From an uncultured Myxococcales bacterium (GTDB taxonomy: Bacteria > Myxococcota_A > Polyangia > Nannocystales > Nannocystaceae): a stretch of DNA of 32,948 nt. Below are positions 22,996-31,780 of this stretch, in pieces. Made by a program: the position numbers and the translations under genes. Within the stretch, counting starts at the first letter, position 1; every line of letters begins with the position of its first letter. The notes under the pieces are model-generated. The model did not search any database. It was not told where the DNA came from and worked only from the letters and a program-made list of their open reading frames with translations. Where the stretch lies: the NCBI GenBank assembly GCA_902826865.1, contig CADEGN010000040.1, positions 1 through 32,948 of the forward strand, in the 5' to 3' direction.

Positions 22996-24614
22996 GTTCG
23001 TGGCGCGAGGCGTTCGCTCGCTTGGGTCCTACGGTGCGAACGGCGGTGCACTTACGCCCTCGTCAGTTGGCAGCGTTTGTTCGAAGACGAGCGGCCGGCC
23101 CTGCGCGCAGTCCGGTCCAATCCCGGGCGCTGGGCCTTGATCGCCTTCGCTTACCGAATCGCTTCGTGGGTCCCTCCGCCGAGGGTACGCCCGGAGCCGA
23201 GGGCGTCATCTTGCTCCACCAGCCGCCCCACGATCCGCTGCGCTTCGGCTGGGCGGACAACGGCGATCCGCTGTGGACGTACACCCTCCACTACCACGGC
23301 TGGCTCACGCATGGCGGTTGTCCTCGCGATCGCGCGCGCGCGACCGTGCTCGACTGGATCGACGAGCACGTCGAAGGCGTAGGTTGGGAGCCGTATCCCA
23401 CAGCGATGCGGCTCCAGCATTGGCTCGCCTGGCTGGCGCGAGATGCCGAGACGCTTCAAGGCTCGGAGCTCGAGCTGGTGCTCGCGTCGCTCGCAGCCCA
23501 GGCCCAGCACCTGGCGCGTCACGTTGAATATCACCTCGACGGCAATCACCTATGGACCAACCTCGTCGCACTCGTGGCGGTGGGGCTGGCATTTGATGGG
23601 CACGTCGCGTACGGGCTCCGTGAGCGTTTCGCTCCCGAGCTCGTGCGCGTGATCGGCGAGCAACTCTCCGATGACGGGGTCCATCGCGAGCGGACGCCGA
23701 GCTATCACTGCTTGCTTGCGGAGCAGCTCGACGTCGTACGCCAGCTGGCGGAGCCGTACCTGCCCGGCCTCGCGGACGTCGCCGGAGGGGCGATGCGACG
23801 CATGGTTCGCGCCGCCGCGGCCTTCACACATCCCGACGGTGACGTTGCGTTGTGGGGCGACAGCCAACTCGGCTTGCCTCACGCGCCCGCCCGGCTGGCC
23901 GCGCGGTTGGGCGAGAGCCTAAGTTGTGACGACGTGGACGCGTCCGGATTTTCCCGACGGCACAGCGGAGACTGGACGTTGCTATGGAATCTCGGCGGCG
24001 TCGGTCTCGCGCACCAGGTCGGCCACATTCACGGCGATTGCCTCGCGATCGAGATCAGTTTGTCCGGCCGGAACGGCGACTCCACACGGATTCTCGTCGA
24101 CGGAGGCACGGGCACGTACATGCCCGGAGACGAGCGCAGCTACGCGCGATCGACCGCTGCGCACAATACGGCGACGATCGGCAAGGGTGACCCGGATCAG
24201 CACGAGCTGTGGTTGAGCCATCGCATCGGACGTCGTGCCACGCCGATCGCGATCGAGCAGGGGCCGCGCCGACTCGTGGGTTGCATACGCGGCCATACTG
24301 GCACAGCGATGCATCGCCGCGAGATCACCCTCGACGGTCGCAGCATCTCCATCACGGATATCCGCAGCGACCTCGATGAGCCGATGACCGTTCGTTACCA
24401 TTTTCCCGCGTCGATTCAGCTTCGCCCGACGCCGCGCGGGTTCGTCGCCTTCGTTCCACGTGGCCCGTCGTTCGAGATCGACATCGGCGATGCAACCCAT
24501 GAGTTGGGCCCCGCGCCGGGTTGGCGGGCGATGGGTATGCCCGCGGCACGGACGTGCCTATGCGTGCGCCCGCGCGGTGAATCCGTTACAGTTCGACTGC
24601 GTAGCGGCGGTTGA
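22992..24614 (+). CDS. Heparinase II/III-family polysaccharide lyase-like protein
   Basis: 540 residues. The N-terminal helical toroid includes FGWADNGDPLWTYTLHYHGWL and HLDGNHLWTNLVAL (Asn185-His186), the usual start of the heparinase II/III active site. The C-terminal beta-sandwich has GHIHGDCLAIEIS (His345, His347, Asp349), LVDGGTGTYMPGDERSYARSTAAHNT and a jelly-roll-like end. Relatives depolymerise uronic-acid polysaccharides and are often encoded in exopolysaccharide clusters. The WecC neighbour would supply a uronate, which fits. There is no signal peptide, so it may be cytoplasmic or exported another way. The ATG overlaps the wecC stop, and its own stop overlaps a TTG of the kinase frame. 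Confidence 0.85.
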   Translation: MSSWREAFARLGPTVRTAVHLRPRQLAAFVRRRAAGPARSPVQSRALGLDRLRLPNRFVGPSAEGTPGAEGVILLHQPPHDPLRFGWADNGDPLWTYTLHYHGWLTHGGCPRDRARATVLDWIDEHVEGVGWEPYPTAMRLQHWLAWLARDAETLQGSELELVLASLAAQAQHLARHVEYHLDGNHLWTNLVALVAVGLAFDGHVAYGLRERFAPELVRVIGEQLSDDGVHRERTPSYHCLLAEQLDVVRQLAEPYLPGLADVAGGAMRRMVRAAAAFTHPDGDVALWGDSQLGLPHAPARLAARLGESLSCDDVDASGFSRRHSGDWTLLWNLGGVGLAHQVGHIHGDCLAIEISLSGRNGDSTRILVDGGTGTYMPGDERSYARSTAAHNTATIGKGDPDQHELWLSHRIGRRATPIAIEQGPRRLVGCIRGHTGTAMHRREITLDGRSISITDIRSDLDEPMTVRYHFPASIQLRPTPRGFVAFVPRGPSFEIDIGDATHELGPAPGWRAMGMPAARTCLCVRPRGESVTVRLRSGG

Positions 24615-24619
24615 GGCCG

Positions 24620-27481
24620 ATGGTGGGTGACGTAGGGCCAGCAAGCACGAATGCCCGGTCGCAGCGGGCTGCCCAGGGCGAGGTGACGCTCGAGGGAGCC
24701 GCCAACTTTTCACGTGATCAGGTACGGGAGAGCGTGCGGACCCGGTTGTTCGGCACCGACACGCCGCAGATGCACATCGGCCGCTTTGTTGTGTTGGAGC
24801 GACTCGGTCGCGGCGGCATGGGTGCCGTGTATCGCGCGCGCGATCCAGTGCTCGAACGAGACGTGGCGCTCAAGTTGCTTCACGACGATCGTCTCAATGA
24901 CCATGTCGCACGCGCCCGCATGGTTCGCGAAGCGCGGACCCTGGCGCGCTTGAACTCACCCAACGTCGTTTCGGTGTATGACGTGGGCGAGGCCGATGGC
25001 CGTGTCTTCCTGGCAATGGAGCTGGTCGAAGGCCGCGACCTGCGGCGCTGGATCGCGGCCAAACCACGGAGCGCTGACGATATCATCACCGTGTTTCTCG
25101 CGGCGGCGGCGGGATTGTCCGCCATTCATGCCGCCGGATTGGTACATCGCGACTTCAAGCCCGAGAACGTGCTGATCGGTGATGACGAGAGCGTTCGGGT
25201 TGCCGACTTCGGCCTCGCACGCGTCTTCATGCTCGATGGCTCTGCGGCCATCCAAGTCGGAGATGAGATCCTCGACGATACGCGCACGCTCACGCGCACG
25301 GGATGCGTAGTTGGGACGCCGGCCTACATGGCGCCTGAGCTCGCCGCCGGACGACATGGTGACGCGCGCGGAGATGTGTTCGCGTTTGCGGTCGCGCTGT
25401 TTGAAGCGCTGTACGGTCGGCGGCCGTTTCTCGGACGAAGCCTCCGCGAGGTTACAAAGGCCGCGATGGCCCAGGAGATCGCCGATGTCCCGCGGCCGCG
25501 CCGTCGCAATCGCGCGCTGTATCGCGTCGTGGTGTGCGGGCTCGCAGCGAGACCGGACGACCGTTGGCAGACCATCGAGGAGTTTGCCGCGGCGCTGCGG
25601 AGCACGGGCACGCCGCGCCGCCGCCGGTGGATTGCGGTGTCGATCGGGGCGGTCGCCCTGAGCGCCGCGGTGGGTCTACTTGGTCGACCGGGAGAAGGCG
25701 AGGTCGATCCTTGCGAGGCATTGGAAGACTCACTTGAGTCTGTCTGGGGATCCGAGCGTCGGACGCAGATCAACACGGCCGTAGCGTCGATCGAAGTGCC
25801 CTTTGCCACCACGACATCGAGCCACGTCGCAGCTAAACTCGATGTGTTCGCGACGGATTGGTCCGGCGCGGCTAACGAAGTGTGTAGGGCGCCGGACGAC
25901 CCGCGTTACGATGCACGCCTCGCATGCTTGCGGCGTCGCCTGGCCGAAGTCGCCGCGCTCACCGACGCACTCGTCGGGGTGAGCGCGTCGGGCCTGATCG
26001 GGGCCAGCGACGCTGTCGACCGACTCGCGTCGCCTGCAAGATGTGCGACCGATCCCGTGTCGATCTCAGCTGACGTATCCGATGCGGACGAGGATCATCT
26101 CCGGCGCGCCCGCCTTGCTGCCGAACTGGGAGACGCCCACGGCGCCGTGCAGATCATCGACGCGCTCCTTGCGAATCGCGGCCCAGAGGGCGGCCCCGGC
26201 CTTGTGGCATCGGCGCTCTATATCCGCGGGGTGGCGAAGATCTCGCTCGACAACTGGCGCGCCGTGGTCGACGACCTTGAGGGCGCGTACCACCTTGCCC
26301 AGGCCAGTGGCGACGTTGACCTCGCGCTCGCAGCCGCGGACGACCTGGCCTTCGTGGTTGGACACGATCTCTCGGACACGAAGGGCGGCCGGCGGTGGTT
26401 GCGAGCCGCCCGCGCGCTAATTGAACGCGGTGCGACAGGAACAAGTGAGATGGCCCTCGCGGCTTCGGAGGCCGCAATCGATTACAGCGACGGGCGACCG
26501 GTGGAAGCTCTCAGCCGACTTGAGGCGGCCATCGAGAAGGGCTCGCTGGAGTGCCCCGACTGCGCCACGATGCTCGATCTCCACGCCGGAGCAGCCAACG
26601 TCCTCGTCGACATCGGCCAGGCCAGATCGGCGGTTCGCCACGCTGAGCGTGAAGTCGACTTGGCGCGTCGTATTTATGGCCAAGCCCATCCGCGTACCCT
26701 GGTGGCCGAGAGTCACTTGGCCAAGGCCCTCGCCGAGACCACGCGAACCGACGAGGCAATCGCGCTCCTCGAGCGACTTCGCATCGATCTCGGGCAGGTT
26801 GTCCAGCCGAGTCCCCACCTGTTGCTTAGCGTCCTCGACGATCTCGGCAATCTCCTCGTGCGAAGCCAGCGTCGCGCGGAAGGCATCGCGGTGCTCGAGG
26901 AGGCAGCCACGCTTGCGCGGAGCGGCACGATCGGGTCTGCGCCCCTCGCAGCTTCGGCGTTGTACGACCTCGCGCGGGCCTACCTTGTCGTCCGCGATCC
27001 GCGGGCGATTTCCGTCCTTCAGGAGGTCAAGGCAATGCTCGAGGTCTCCTCAGGGCCGGAATCCGGAGTGTTGGTCGGCGTGCTGAGCATGCTCGCCTAC
27101 GAACAAGCGCGCACGCCCGGCATGCAGGAGTTAGCCGTTGCGACCATTGATGAGGCGATGGCGATCGCTGAGGGATCGCCACCTGACAACCCAGGCGACG
27201 CGGTCTTGCTGCGCTGGCACTACGCATTCGTCGTTCGCAGCGCACGACCCACCGAGGCACGAGTCACATTTGAAAGCGTACTCGCGCAACTCGAGGTGAG
27301 TGGAAGCCACAGCAACTACCGCGCGTCGGGTGCATGGTACTTGGCCCAGGTGTGCTACGAGTTGGGCGACAGTGGCTGCGCGGAACGCAGGTCGGCCGAG
27401 GCGCTCGCGTTGACCCCTAACTCCGAGCAGGCTCGTCGCGATGAGATCACCACTTGGCGTCGGATGCACAGGTGGCTCTGA
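24620..27481 (+). CDS. Membrane Ser/Thr protein kinase with TPR-like sensor region
   Basis: 953 residues. The kinase domain spans about 50-325, with glycine loop LGRGGMGAVYRA, Lys85 in ALKLL, HRDFKPENVL (Asp178), VADFGLARV (Asp196) and GTPAYMAPEL, all intact. A basic stop-transfer (TPRRRRW) and one membrane helix (about 338-355) follow. About 600 residues of helical, TPR-like repeats come next, with motifs such as ALSRLEAAIEKG, RTLVAESHLAKALAETTRTDEAIALLERL and GNLLVRSQRRAEGIAVLEEAATLARSG. This is the usual myxobacterial PknB-TPR layout. Start: ATG 24620, with GAGG just upstream, or TTG 24611 overlapping the lyase stop (TTGA). Co-transcription with polysaccharide genes suggests it monitors or controls that pathway. 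Confidence 0.92.
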   Translation: MVGDVGPASTNARSQRAAQGEVTLEGAANFSRDQVRESVRTRLFGTDTPQMHIGRFVVLERLGRGGMGAVYRARDPVLERDVALKLLHDDRLNDHVARARMVREARTLARLNSPNVVSVYDVGEADGRVFLAMELVEGRDLRRWIAAKPRSADDIITVFLAAAAGLSAIHAAGLVHRDFKPENVLIGDDESVRVADFGLARVFMLDGSAAIQVGDEILDDTRTLTRTGCVVGTPAYMAPELAAGRHGDARGDVFAFAVALFEALYGRRPFLGRSLREVTKAAMAQEIADVPRPRRRNRALYRVVVCGLAARPDDRWQTIEEFAAALRSTGTPRRRRWIAVSIGAVALSAAVGLLGRPGEGEVDPCEALEDSLESVWGSERRTQINTAVASIEVPFATTTSSHVAAKLDVFATDWSGAANEVCRAPDDPRYDARLACLRRRLAEVAALTDALVGVSASGLIGASDAVDRLASPARCATDPVSISADVSDADEDHLRRARLAAELGDAHGAVQIIDALLANRGPEGGPGLVASALYIRGVAKISLDNWRAVVDDLEGAYHLAQASGDVDLALAAADDLAFVVGHDLSDTKGGRRWLRAARALIERGATGTSEMALAASEAAIDYSDGRPVEALSRLEAAIEKGSLECPDCATMLDLHAGAANVLVDIGQARSAVRHAEREVDLARRIYGQAHPRTLVAESHLAKALAETTRTDEAIALLERLRIDLGQVVQPSPHLLLSVLDDLGNLLVRSQRRAEGIAVLEEAATLARSGTIGSAPLAASALYDLARAYLVVRDPRAISVLQEVKAMLEVSSGPESGVLVGVLSMLAYEQARTPGMQELAVATIDEAMAIAEGSPPDNPGDAVLLRWHYAFVVRSARPTEARVTFESVLAQLEVSGSHSNYRASGAWYLAQVCYELGDSGCAERRSAEALALTPNSEQARRDEITTWRRMHRWL

Positions 27482-27825
27482 GTCGGTTGGCAATGGGTTT
27501 TCCGCGCTGTCCTTGGTCAACGCGGCGCCGTAGTGCTCGACCGTGAGCCGACCGGTCCGGGCCGTTTGGCGGCATGTCGTGCCGTGAGGTCGCGCGCGCC
27601 GGCGGCCGTGGCCAGGCCCCGCGAGGACAACCTCGCTGACAGGCGAGCACTGCGCGCGAAACCCCCCGTCCTCGCTTCACTAGGCGATTCGTCGCCGAGG
27701 ATGTCGCGGCGGCGGGGGATCTCCTCCATACTCACCCGACGCCCGCCGGCCCAAGGCATGCGGGTGCCCCACGCGGCGTCGGCGTGCCTGAGCACGCCCT
27801 TCGCCCGCGCACCGAGTGAACACGA
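27482..27825. other. Intergenic, 344 bases
   Basis: No convincing gene. A minus-strand frame from the ATG at 27729 to 27517 could encode a 70-residue Arg/Ser-rich peptide starting MEEIPRRRDILGDESPSEAR, but it has no ribosome site or -10-like box. The right end carries a perfect hairpin ahead of the RRM gene. Confidence 0.4.
27781..27798 (+). promoter_or_regulatory. Hairpin in the leader of the RRM gene
   Basis: GGCGTGC, loop CTGA, GCACGCC: a perfect 7-bp stem ending 27 bases before the ATG. It could be a leader structure, an upstream terminator or an operator dyad. Confidence 0.4.
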
Positions 27826-28287
27826 ATGGCGAAGGCGTACAGAAGCGGGAAGCGAGATCGCGAGGCGGCTCGTGATCAGAAGAATCAAGACAAGCGCGAT
27901 CGGTTGCAGCGCAACCGTGACAAGCGCGCCACCGGACGGTCATCGGAGATCGGCGACGCACCGGAGCGGATGGGCGAGGTCGCACTCGAGGACATCTCCC
28001 CGAGTGGTGTCGCATCCGTGAAGGGCCTCGACCGTCGCATGCCGATGCGTCTATTCGTTGGCGGGCTTAGCTGGGATACGACGGCGGAAGAACTGCGTCG
28101 CTTGTTCGAGCCGTTGGGCGAGGTCAGCGAAGCCACGATCGTGACCGATCGCGACAGCGGACGTTCGCGCGGATTCGGGTTCGTGACGATGGCGGATACT
28201 GCGGCCGGCAAGCAAGCGATGCGCGAGCTCGACGGTGCCGAGCTTGACGGGCGTCGCATTAAGGTCAACCCCGCCGGGGCGCGCTGA
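27826..28287 (+). CDS. RRM-domain RNA-binding protein with basic N-terminal tail
   Basis: 153 residues. Residues 1-38 are strongly basic and polar (MAKAYRSGKRDREAARDQKN, then more Lys/Arg/Asp/Gln), followed by a 30-residue linker. One RNA recognition motif fills 74-148: RNP2 LFVGGL at 76-81 and RNP1 RGFGFV at 115-120, both with the aromatic residues that stack on RNA. The stand-alone RRM core resembles the bacterial cold-inducible Rbp proteins, which usually lack the charged tail. No Shine-Dalgarno was seen; a hairpin sits in the leader. Confidence 0.9.
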   Translation: MAKAYRSGKRDREAARDQKNQDKRDRLQRNRDKRATGRSSEIGDAPERMGEVALEDISPSGVASVKGLDRRMPMRLFVGGLSWDTTAEELRRLFEPLGEVSEATIVTDRDSGRSRGFGFVTMADTAAGKQAMRELDGAELDGRRIKVNPAGAR

Positions 28288-28396
28288 CGCACGCCCCGCG
28301 GCGGGCCGAGTCCAAAGCTGCGGCTCACGCGTCTATCGTGGGATCGCTGCGGGAGCACGGACGGCACAGGTGTTTTGCGTCCTCGCGCGCGGGTAG

Positions 28397-28402
28397 TACA
28401 CT
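28397..28402 (+). promoter_or_regulatory. -10-like box TACACT, nadA
   Basis: TACACT lies 12 bases before the ATG at 28415, with TTGCGT (28375-28380) 16 bases upstream as -35. Start of transcription would fall a few bases before the ATG. Confidence 0.45.
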
Positions 28403-28414
28403 ACCGCTCGCGTT

Positions 28415-29359
28415 ATGGAAGCACCTCACGTCGATGCGAGTCTGGATCTCGAGGCAGAGATCAATCGACTCAAGCGTGATCGCAATGCCGTGATCTTGGC
28501 TCACTACTACCAAGACTCGGAGATCCAGCATCTTGCCGACTTCATCGGTGATTCGCTGCAGCTGGCCCAGGCCGCACGCGACACAACGGCAGACGTTATT
28601 GTGTTCTGTGGCGTGCACTTCATGGCGGAGACGGCCAAGATCCTCAACCCCACGCGAACCGTGTTGCTCCCGGATCTGGACGCAGGCTGCTCGCTGGCCA
28701 GCGGTTGCCCGGCAAGTCGGTTTCGCGCCTGGCGAGCGCGTTATCCCGATGCCGTCGCGAGTAGCTACATCAACTGCTCCGCCGAGGTGAAGGCGGCCAG
28801 CGACATCATCTGCACCTCCTCAAACGCGGCCAAGATCGTCGCATCGGTCCCCGCCGATAGGCAGATCTTGTTCGCGCCAGATCGCAACCTCGGCCGCTAC
28901 CTCATGCGCAAGACCGGTCGCGACATGCTGCTTTGGCAGGGTTCGTGTGTCGTTCACGAGACATTTAGCGTCCGCAAACTCGAGGCATTGGCGCGGGAGC
29001 ATCCACGCGCGCAGATCATTGCGCATCCTGAATGCGAAGAGGGTGTGCTTGCGATGGCGGAGTTTATCGGTTCAACCACCGCGCTGCTGCGGCACGCCGT
29101 GGACTCCAACCACGACGAGTTCATCGTCGCCACCGAGCCGGGGATCATCACGCAGATGAAGCTCGGAGCGCCGGGCAAGACGTACATACCGGCGCCCCCT
29201 GAGGCGAACTGCGCTTGCAACGAGTGCCCGTTCATGCGGCTCAACACCCTCGAGAAGCTGTACGTCTGCATGCGAGACAATCGGCCCGAGCTCACGATGC
29301 CGGAACCGCTGCGAGTGGCAGCGCGCAAACCGATCGACCGAATGCTCGAACTCAGCTAG
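28415..29359 (+). CDS. nadA: Quinolinate synthase
   Basis: 314 residues, the compact NadA type. It condenses iminoaspartate with dihydroxyacetone phosphate to quinolinate in de novo NAD synthesis, in the cytoplasm. Motifs seen: [54 protein letters not shown] (Cys92), [17 protein letters not shown] (Cys178), [22 protein letters not shown] and [10 protein letters not shown] (Cys266/268/271). Cys92, Cys178 and one of the last three should hold the 4Fe-4S cluster. nadB and nadC are not in the window. It stands alone with its own promoter box and converges with the glyoxalase II gene 10 bases away. Confidence 0.97.
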   Translation: MEAPHVDASLDLEAEINRLKRDRNAVILAHYYQDSEIQHLADFIGDSLQLAQAARDTTADVIVFCGVHFMAETAKILNPTRTVLLPDLDAGCSLASGCPASRFRAWRARYPDAVASSYINCSAEVKAASDIICTSSNAAKIVASVPADRQILFAPDRNLGRYLMRKTGRDMLLWQGSCVVHETFSVRKLEALAREHPRAQIIAHPECEEGVLAMAEFIGSTTALLRHAVDSNHDEFIVATEPGIITQMKLGAPGKTYIPAPPEANCACNECPFMRLNTLEKLYVCMRDNRPELTMPEPLRVAARKPIDRMLELS

Positions 29360-29369
29360 TCCAGAGTGA

Positions 29370-30131
29370 TCAGCGGAACGCGTCCTTCGCTGCTCGGCGC
29401 TCGGCGAGCGTCTGGCTGTCACGTGCGCGGACGAACACGTTGGTGGCAAGCTCTTCGGCCACCGTCGTCGGTGGTGTCCGAGCCGGTAGGTCTGCGCGGC
29501 GGCGGGAAATCGCAGCGTTGTCAGGCTCGATCGTCGCGGCAAAACGGAGATTGGTCGCCGTGTACTCGTGGCCAAACCAGATGCGCGTGCTGGCGGGCAA
29601 CGAGCACAACGTCTGCAGGCTGGCATGCATCTGCGCCGGCGTGCCCTCGAACAGTCGTCCGCAACCGCCGGCAAATAGGGTGTCGCCGCTGAACACATCG
29701 GTCGGTGCCCGGTGGACATCCGTCAGCACCCAAGCGATTGCGGCACGCGTGTGGCCAGGGATATGAGCAGCCAAGAGCATGCAGCCGCCGATCGTAATGC
29801 CGGTGGGTTCGAAGCGTTCTCGCGGAGCGTCGATGAAAGCGGTCTGCGCCGGGATCCGCCCCCGATCCTGGGCATGGCCGGCGACCCAGACCTCTGCGCC
29901 GCTTCGCGCGATCAAGGCCTCAATTCCGCCGACGTGATCCGGGTGATGGTGTGTGGCGAGAATTCCCCGAAGTTGCAGGCCGTCGCGCTCAAGCGCCGCC
30001 CATGGAGGATCGACTTCGGACGGATCGACCACGTACGCGTCCCGAGTTCCCGCCACGCGAAGGACGTACGCGTAGTTGTCGGCGAGGCAGGGGATCGGCT
30101 CGATCTGCACGTTGGAGGCGCTGGGGACCAC
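29370..30131 (-). CDS. gloB: Hydroxyacylglutathione hydrolase (glyoxalase II)
   Basis: 253 residues, a full metallo-beta-lactamase-fold glyoxalase II. It begins VQIEPIPCLADNYAYVLR and has the binuclear metal motif THHHPDH (60-66), HIPGHT (His127), FSGDTLFAGGCGRLFEGT (Asp150) and WFGHEYTATNLRFA (His188). The C-terminal helical substrate domain is present. It splits S-lactoylglutathione or similar thioesters in methylglyoxal detoxification. GTG at 30131 is preferred over ATG 30164 because TACACT ends 7 bases before it, the same box and spacing as for the Crp/Fnr gene, and because the length then matches the family. It lies downstream of the Tyr/Trp-rich lipoprotein gene on the same strand. Confidence 0.93.
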   Translation of the reverse strand: MVPSASNVQIEPIPCLADNYAYVLRVAGTRDAYVVDPSEVDPPWAALERDGLQLRGILATHHHPDHVGGIEALIARSGAEVWVAGHAQDRGRIPAQTAFIDAPRERFEPTGITIGGCMLLAAHIPGHTRAAIAWVLTDVHRAPTDVFSGDTLFAGGCGRLFEGTPAQMHASLQTLCSLPASTRIWFGHEYTATNLRFAATIEPDNAAISRRRADLPARTPPTTVAEELATNVFVRARDSQTLAERRAAKDAFR

Positions 30132-30138
30132 GTCCCGC

Positions 30139-30144
30139 AGTGTA
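30139..30144 (-). promoter_or_regulatory. -10-like box TACACT, gloB
   Basis: TACACT, 7 bases, GTG at 30131 on the minus strand, identical to the Crp/Fnr arrangement. It sits in the 36-base gap after the upstream lipoprotein gene. Confidence 0.45.
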
Positions 30145-30167
30145 TCCCCCACGCGCCTCTGCAAGAC

Positions 30168-31763
30168 TCAGCGGCGTCTGCCGCCGCCCGAGGAGCGAGA
30201 GGGAGCGCTCTGCCGGGGCGGTGAGAAGGAGCGAGAGGGAGCGCTCTGCCGCGGTGGTGAGTACGAGCGAGAGGGAGCGCTCTGCCGGGGTGGCGAGTAG
30301 GAGCGAGAGGGAGCGCTCTGCCGCGGCGGTGAGTAGGAGCGAGAGGGAGCGCTCTGCCGGGGCGGTGAGAAGGAGCGAGAGGGAGCGTTCTGCCGCGGCG
30401 GTGAAAACGAAGGCGAAGGAGCGCGGCTAGGCGGGGGCGCAGTGGGCATCGTTCGGCCGGGGGAGGATGACGACCACGAGTTCGTGCGGCTCGGCCCGCT
30501 CGAGGGCGAGGTTCCGCGCTGCGGCGCGGACGGAGGATCCCAGCTGGGTCGCGCGGCCGAACTTGCGACGAATGGATCGTGCATCGTTCGACTCGGTTGA
30601 CCGCTGGATGGCACTCGGCCGATCGCGCGAGGCGTGCGCGCGGGCGCGAAGCTTCCGCTCGGGTTACGCGGATCGATGACCGTCACGCGCTGGCCCGATG
30701 ACGTCACGTAGCTGCTGTTGTTTCGGGTTGGTGCTCGCTTCGGCGAGGTGGATGCGACCGGGATTGTCCGAATTGGGCCCGAGCTCGTCACGCGGTCTGC
30801 GTCAGCACGAGGCGTGCGCGCGGGTGGCTCTGCCGTACGCGCGGGGCCAACGGCGCCCTTCGTCGCCAGGTTACGCGACGGGCCACGATCGCTGGCGAGG
30901 GTACGCGACGGCCCGTCCACGGGTTGCGTGCGTGCGGGAGCGGAGCTAGCAACCGGCCCGTTCGTGAGGCCCGGCGAGCGAGCCGGTCCATTCTGCGGGT
31001 TGGCGCGATGCGGGCCCGTCGCTTGGCCCGCATCCGCCGGCTTGGTGCGATGCGGGCCCGTCGCTTGGCCAGCATCCGTAGGCTTGATGCGATGCGGACC
31101 GGTCGCCTTCGCCGGACCTCCGGGGTTGGCGGGACGTGACGGTGCACCCGGCGAGACGGGTCCCTTGTCACCGCCGGCGTTGGCCCAGTGTTCATGGTGC
31201 GCGTTGTGGTGATCGACCACCGGCACCCCGTACGCGTGGTAGCCGTAATAGCCGACGCCGCCCCAGTACCAGCCGGCTCCATAGAATCCGACGCCCCAGT
31301 AGTAGGGGGCCCATGGGTAGTAGCCGTTCCAGCACGCAACGAGTGGAGCAGGTGGGCCCCAGTAGTAAACCCAGCCGCCATACGCGGGGCTGAAGAACAC
31401 GAAGTCGCCGTTGACGTTGTAGTACCAATTCCCGCCCCAGTACACGCGCGGGTAGGAGTCGATCGGATCGGGATACGTATGCACGTACGTAACGACTTGC
31501 ACCTGCGATCCATCCGACAGGGTGTCGTAGCCGAGCGCCGGTGGTTGACTCGGATCAGCCGACGCATTCACGGGTGCAGCCGCTGGTGTCGACTGCGTCA
31601 CGTAGATGTCATCGTAATCGCCGGGCTGTGCGATGACCGTACGCGGGGCGGTGGTGGCGTATCCCGTGTTGCTCGCAGCCCCGGCGGCTTGACGATTGGC
31701 ACAACCGACCAGCAAAAGACCCGCGGTTGCGAGCTTCGCGAACAACAGCTTCGAAAAGGACAT
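30168..31763 (-). CDS. Tyr/Trp/Gly-rich lipoprotein with Pro/Ser/Arg tandem-repeat tail
   Basis: 531 residues. MSFSKLLFAKLATAGLLLVGC is a textbook lipoprotein signal. Residues of about 95-190 are extremely aromatic (VYWGGNWYYNVNGDF, GGWVYYWGPPAP, then more Tyr/Trp/Gly). Next is a low-complexity Pro/Ser/Arg/Thr region with three 14-residue units of the ATGPHRxKPxDAGQ type. The tail has six 12-residue units SFSPPRQSAPSR or SYSPPRQSAPSR, ending SSGGGRRR. The tail is very basic, so binding to acidic envelope polymers or DNA is possible but not shown. Start: AAGGTGG before the ATG and a full promoter (TTGCTG, 16 bases, TAACCT). The family is unknown. Confidence 0.8.
   Translation of the reverse strand: MSFSKLLFAKLATAGLLLVGCANRQAAGAASNTGYATTAPRTVIAQPGDYDDIYVTQSTPAAAPVNASADPSQPPALGYDTLSDGSQVQVVTYVHTYPDPIDSYPRVYWGGNWYYNVNGDFVFFSPAYGGWVYYWGPPAPLVACWNGYYPWAPYYWGVGFYGAGWYWGGVGYYGYHAYGVPVVDHHNAHHEHWANAGGDKGPVSPGAPSRPANPGGPAKATGPHRIKPTDAGQATGPHRTKPADAGQATGPHRANPQNGPARSPGLTNGPVASSAPARTQPVDGPSRTLASDRGPSRNLATKGAVGPARTAEPPARTPRADADRVTSSGPIRTIPVASTSPKRAPTRNNSSYVTSSGQRVTVIDPRNPSGSFAPARTPRAIGRVPSSGQPSRTMHDPFVASSAARPSWDPPSAPQRGTSPSSGPSRTNSWSSSSPGRTMPTAPPPSRAPSPSFSPPRQNAPSRSFSPPRQSAPSRSYSPPRQSAPSRSYSPPRQSAPSRSYSPPRQSAPSRSFSPPRQSAPSRSSGGGRRR
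30193..30408. repeat. 36-bp tandem repeat, six units, in lipoprotein tail
   Basis: Units start at 30193, 30229, 30265, 30301, 30337 and 30373, with plus-strand core GAGCGAGAGGGAGCGCTCTG. A decayed unit follows. Each unit has the palindrome GAGCGCTC (GAGCGTTC in the last). Differences are few and many change Phe/Tyr only, so the array is young or gene-converted. It encodes the S(F/Y)SPPRQSAPSR repeats on the minus strand. Confidence 0.95.
31005..31130. repeat. 42-bp tandem repeat, three units
   Basis: Units begin at 31005, 31047 and 31089 and encode the 14-residue ATGPHRxKPxDAGQ repeats of the Tyr/Trp-rich lipoprotein. They are more diverged than the 36-bp array. Confidence 0.8.
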
Positions 31764-31780
31764 CTTTGCCACCTTCGTCC

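Noticed and set aside
27517..27729. 70-residue minus-strand ORF MEEIPRRRDILGDESPSEAR...
   Set aside because: Low-complexity and no start signals; kept only as a note in the intergenic entry.
30193..30408. Possible CRISPR array
   Set aside because: The 36-bp units abut without spacers and encode a regular peptide repeat, so this is a coding tandem repeat.
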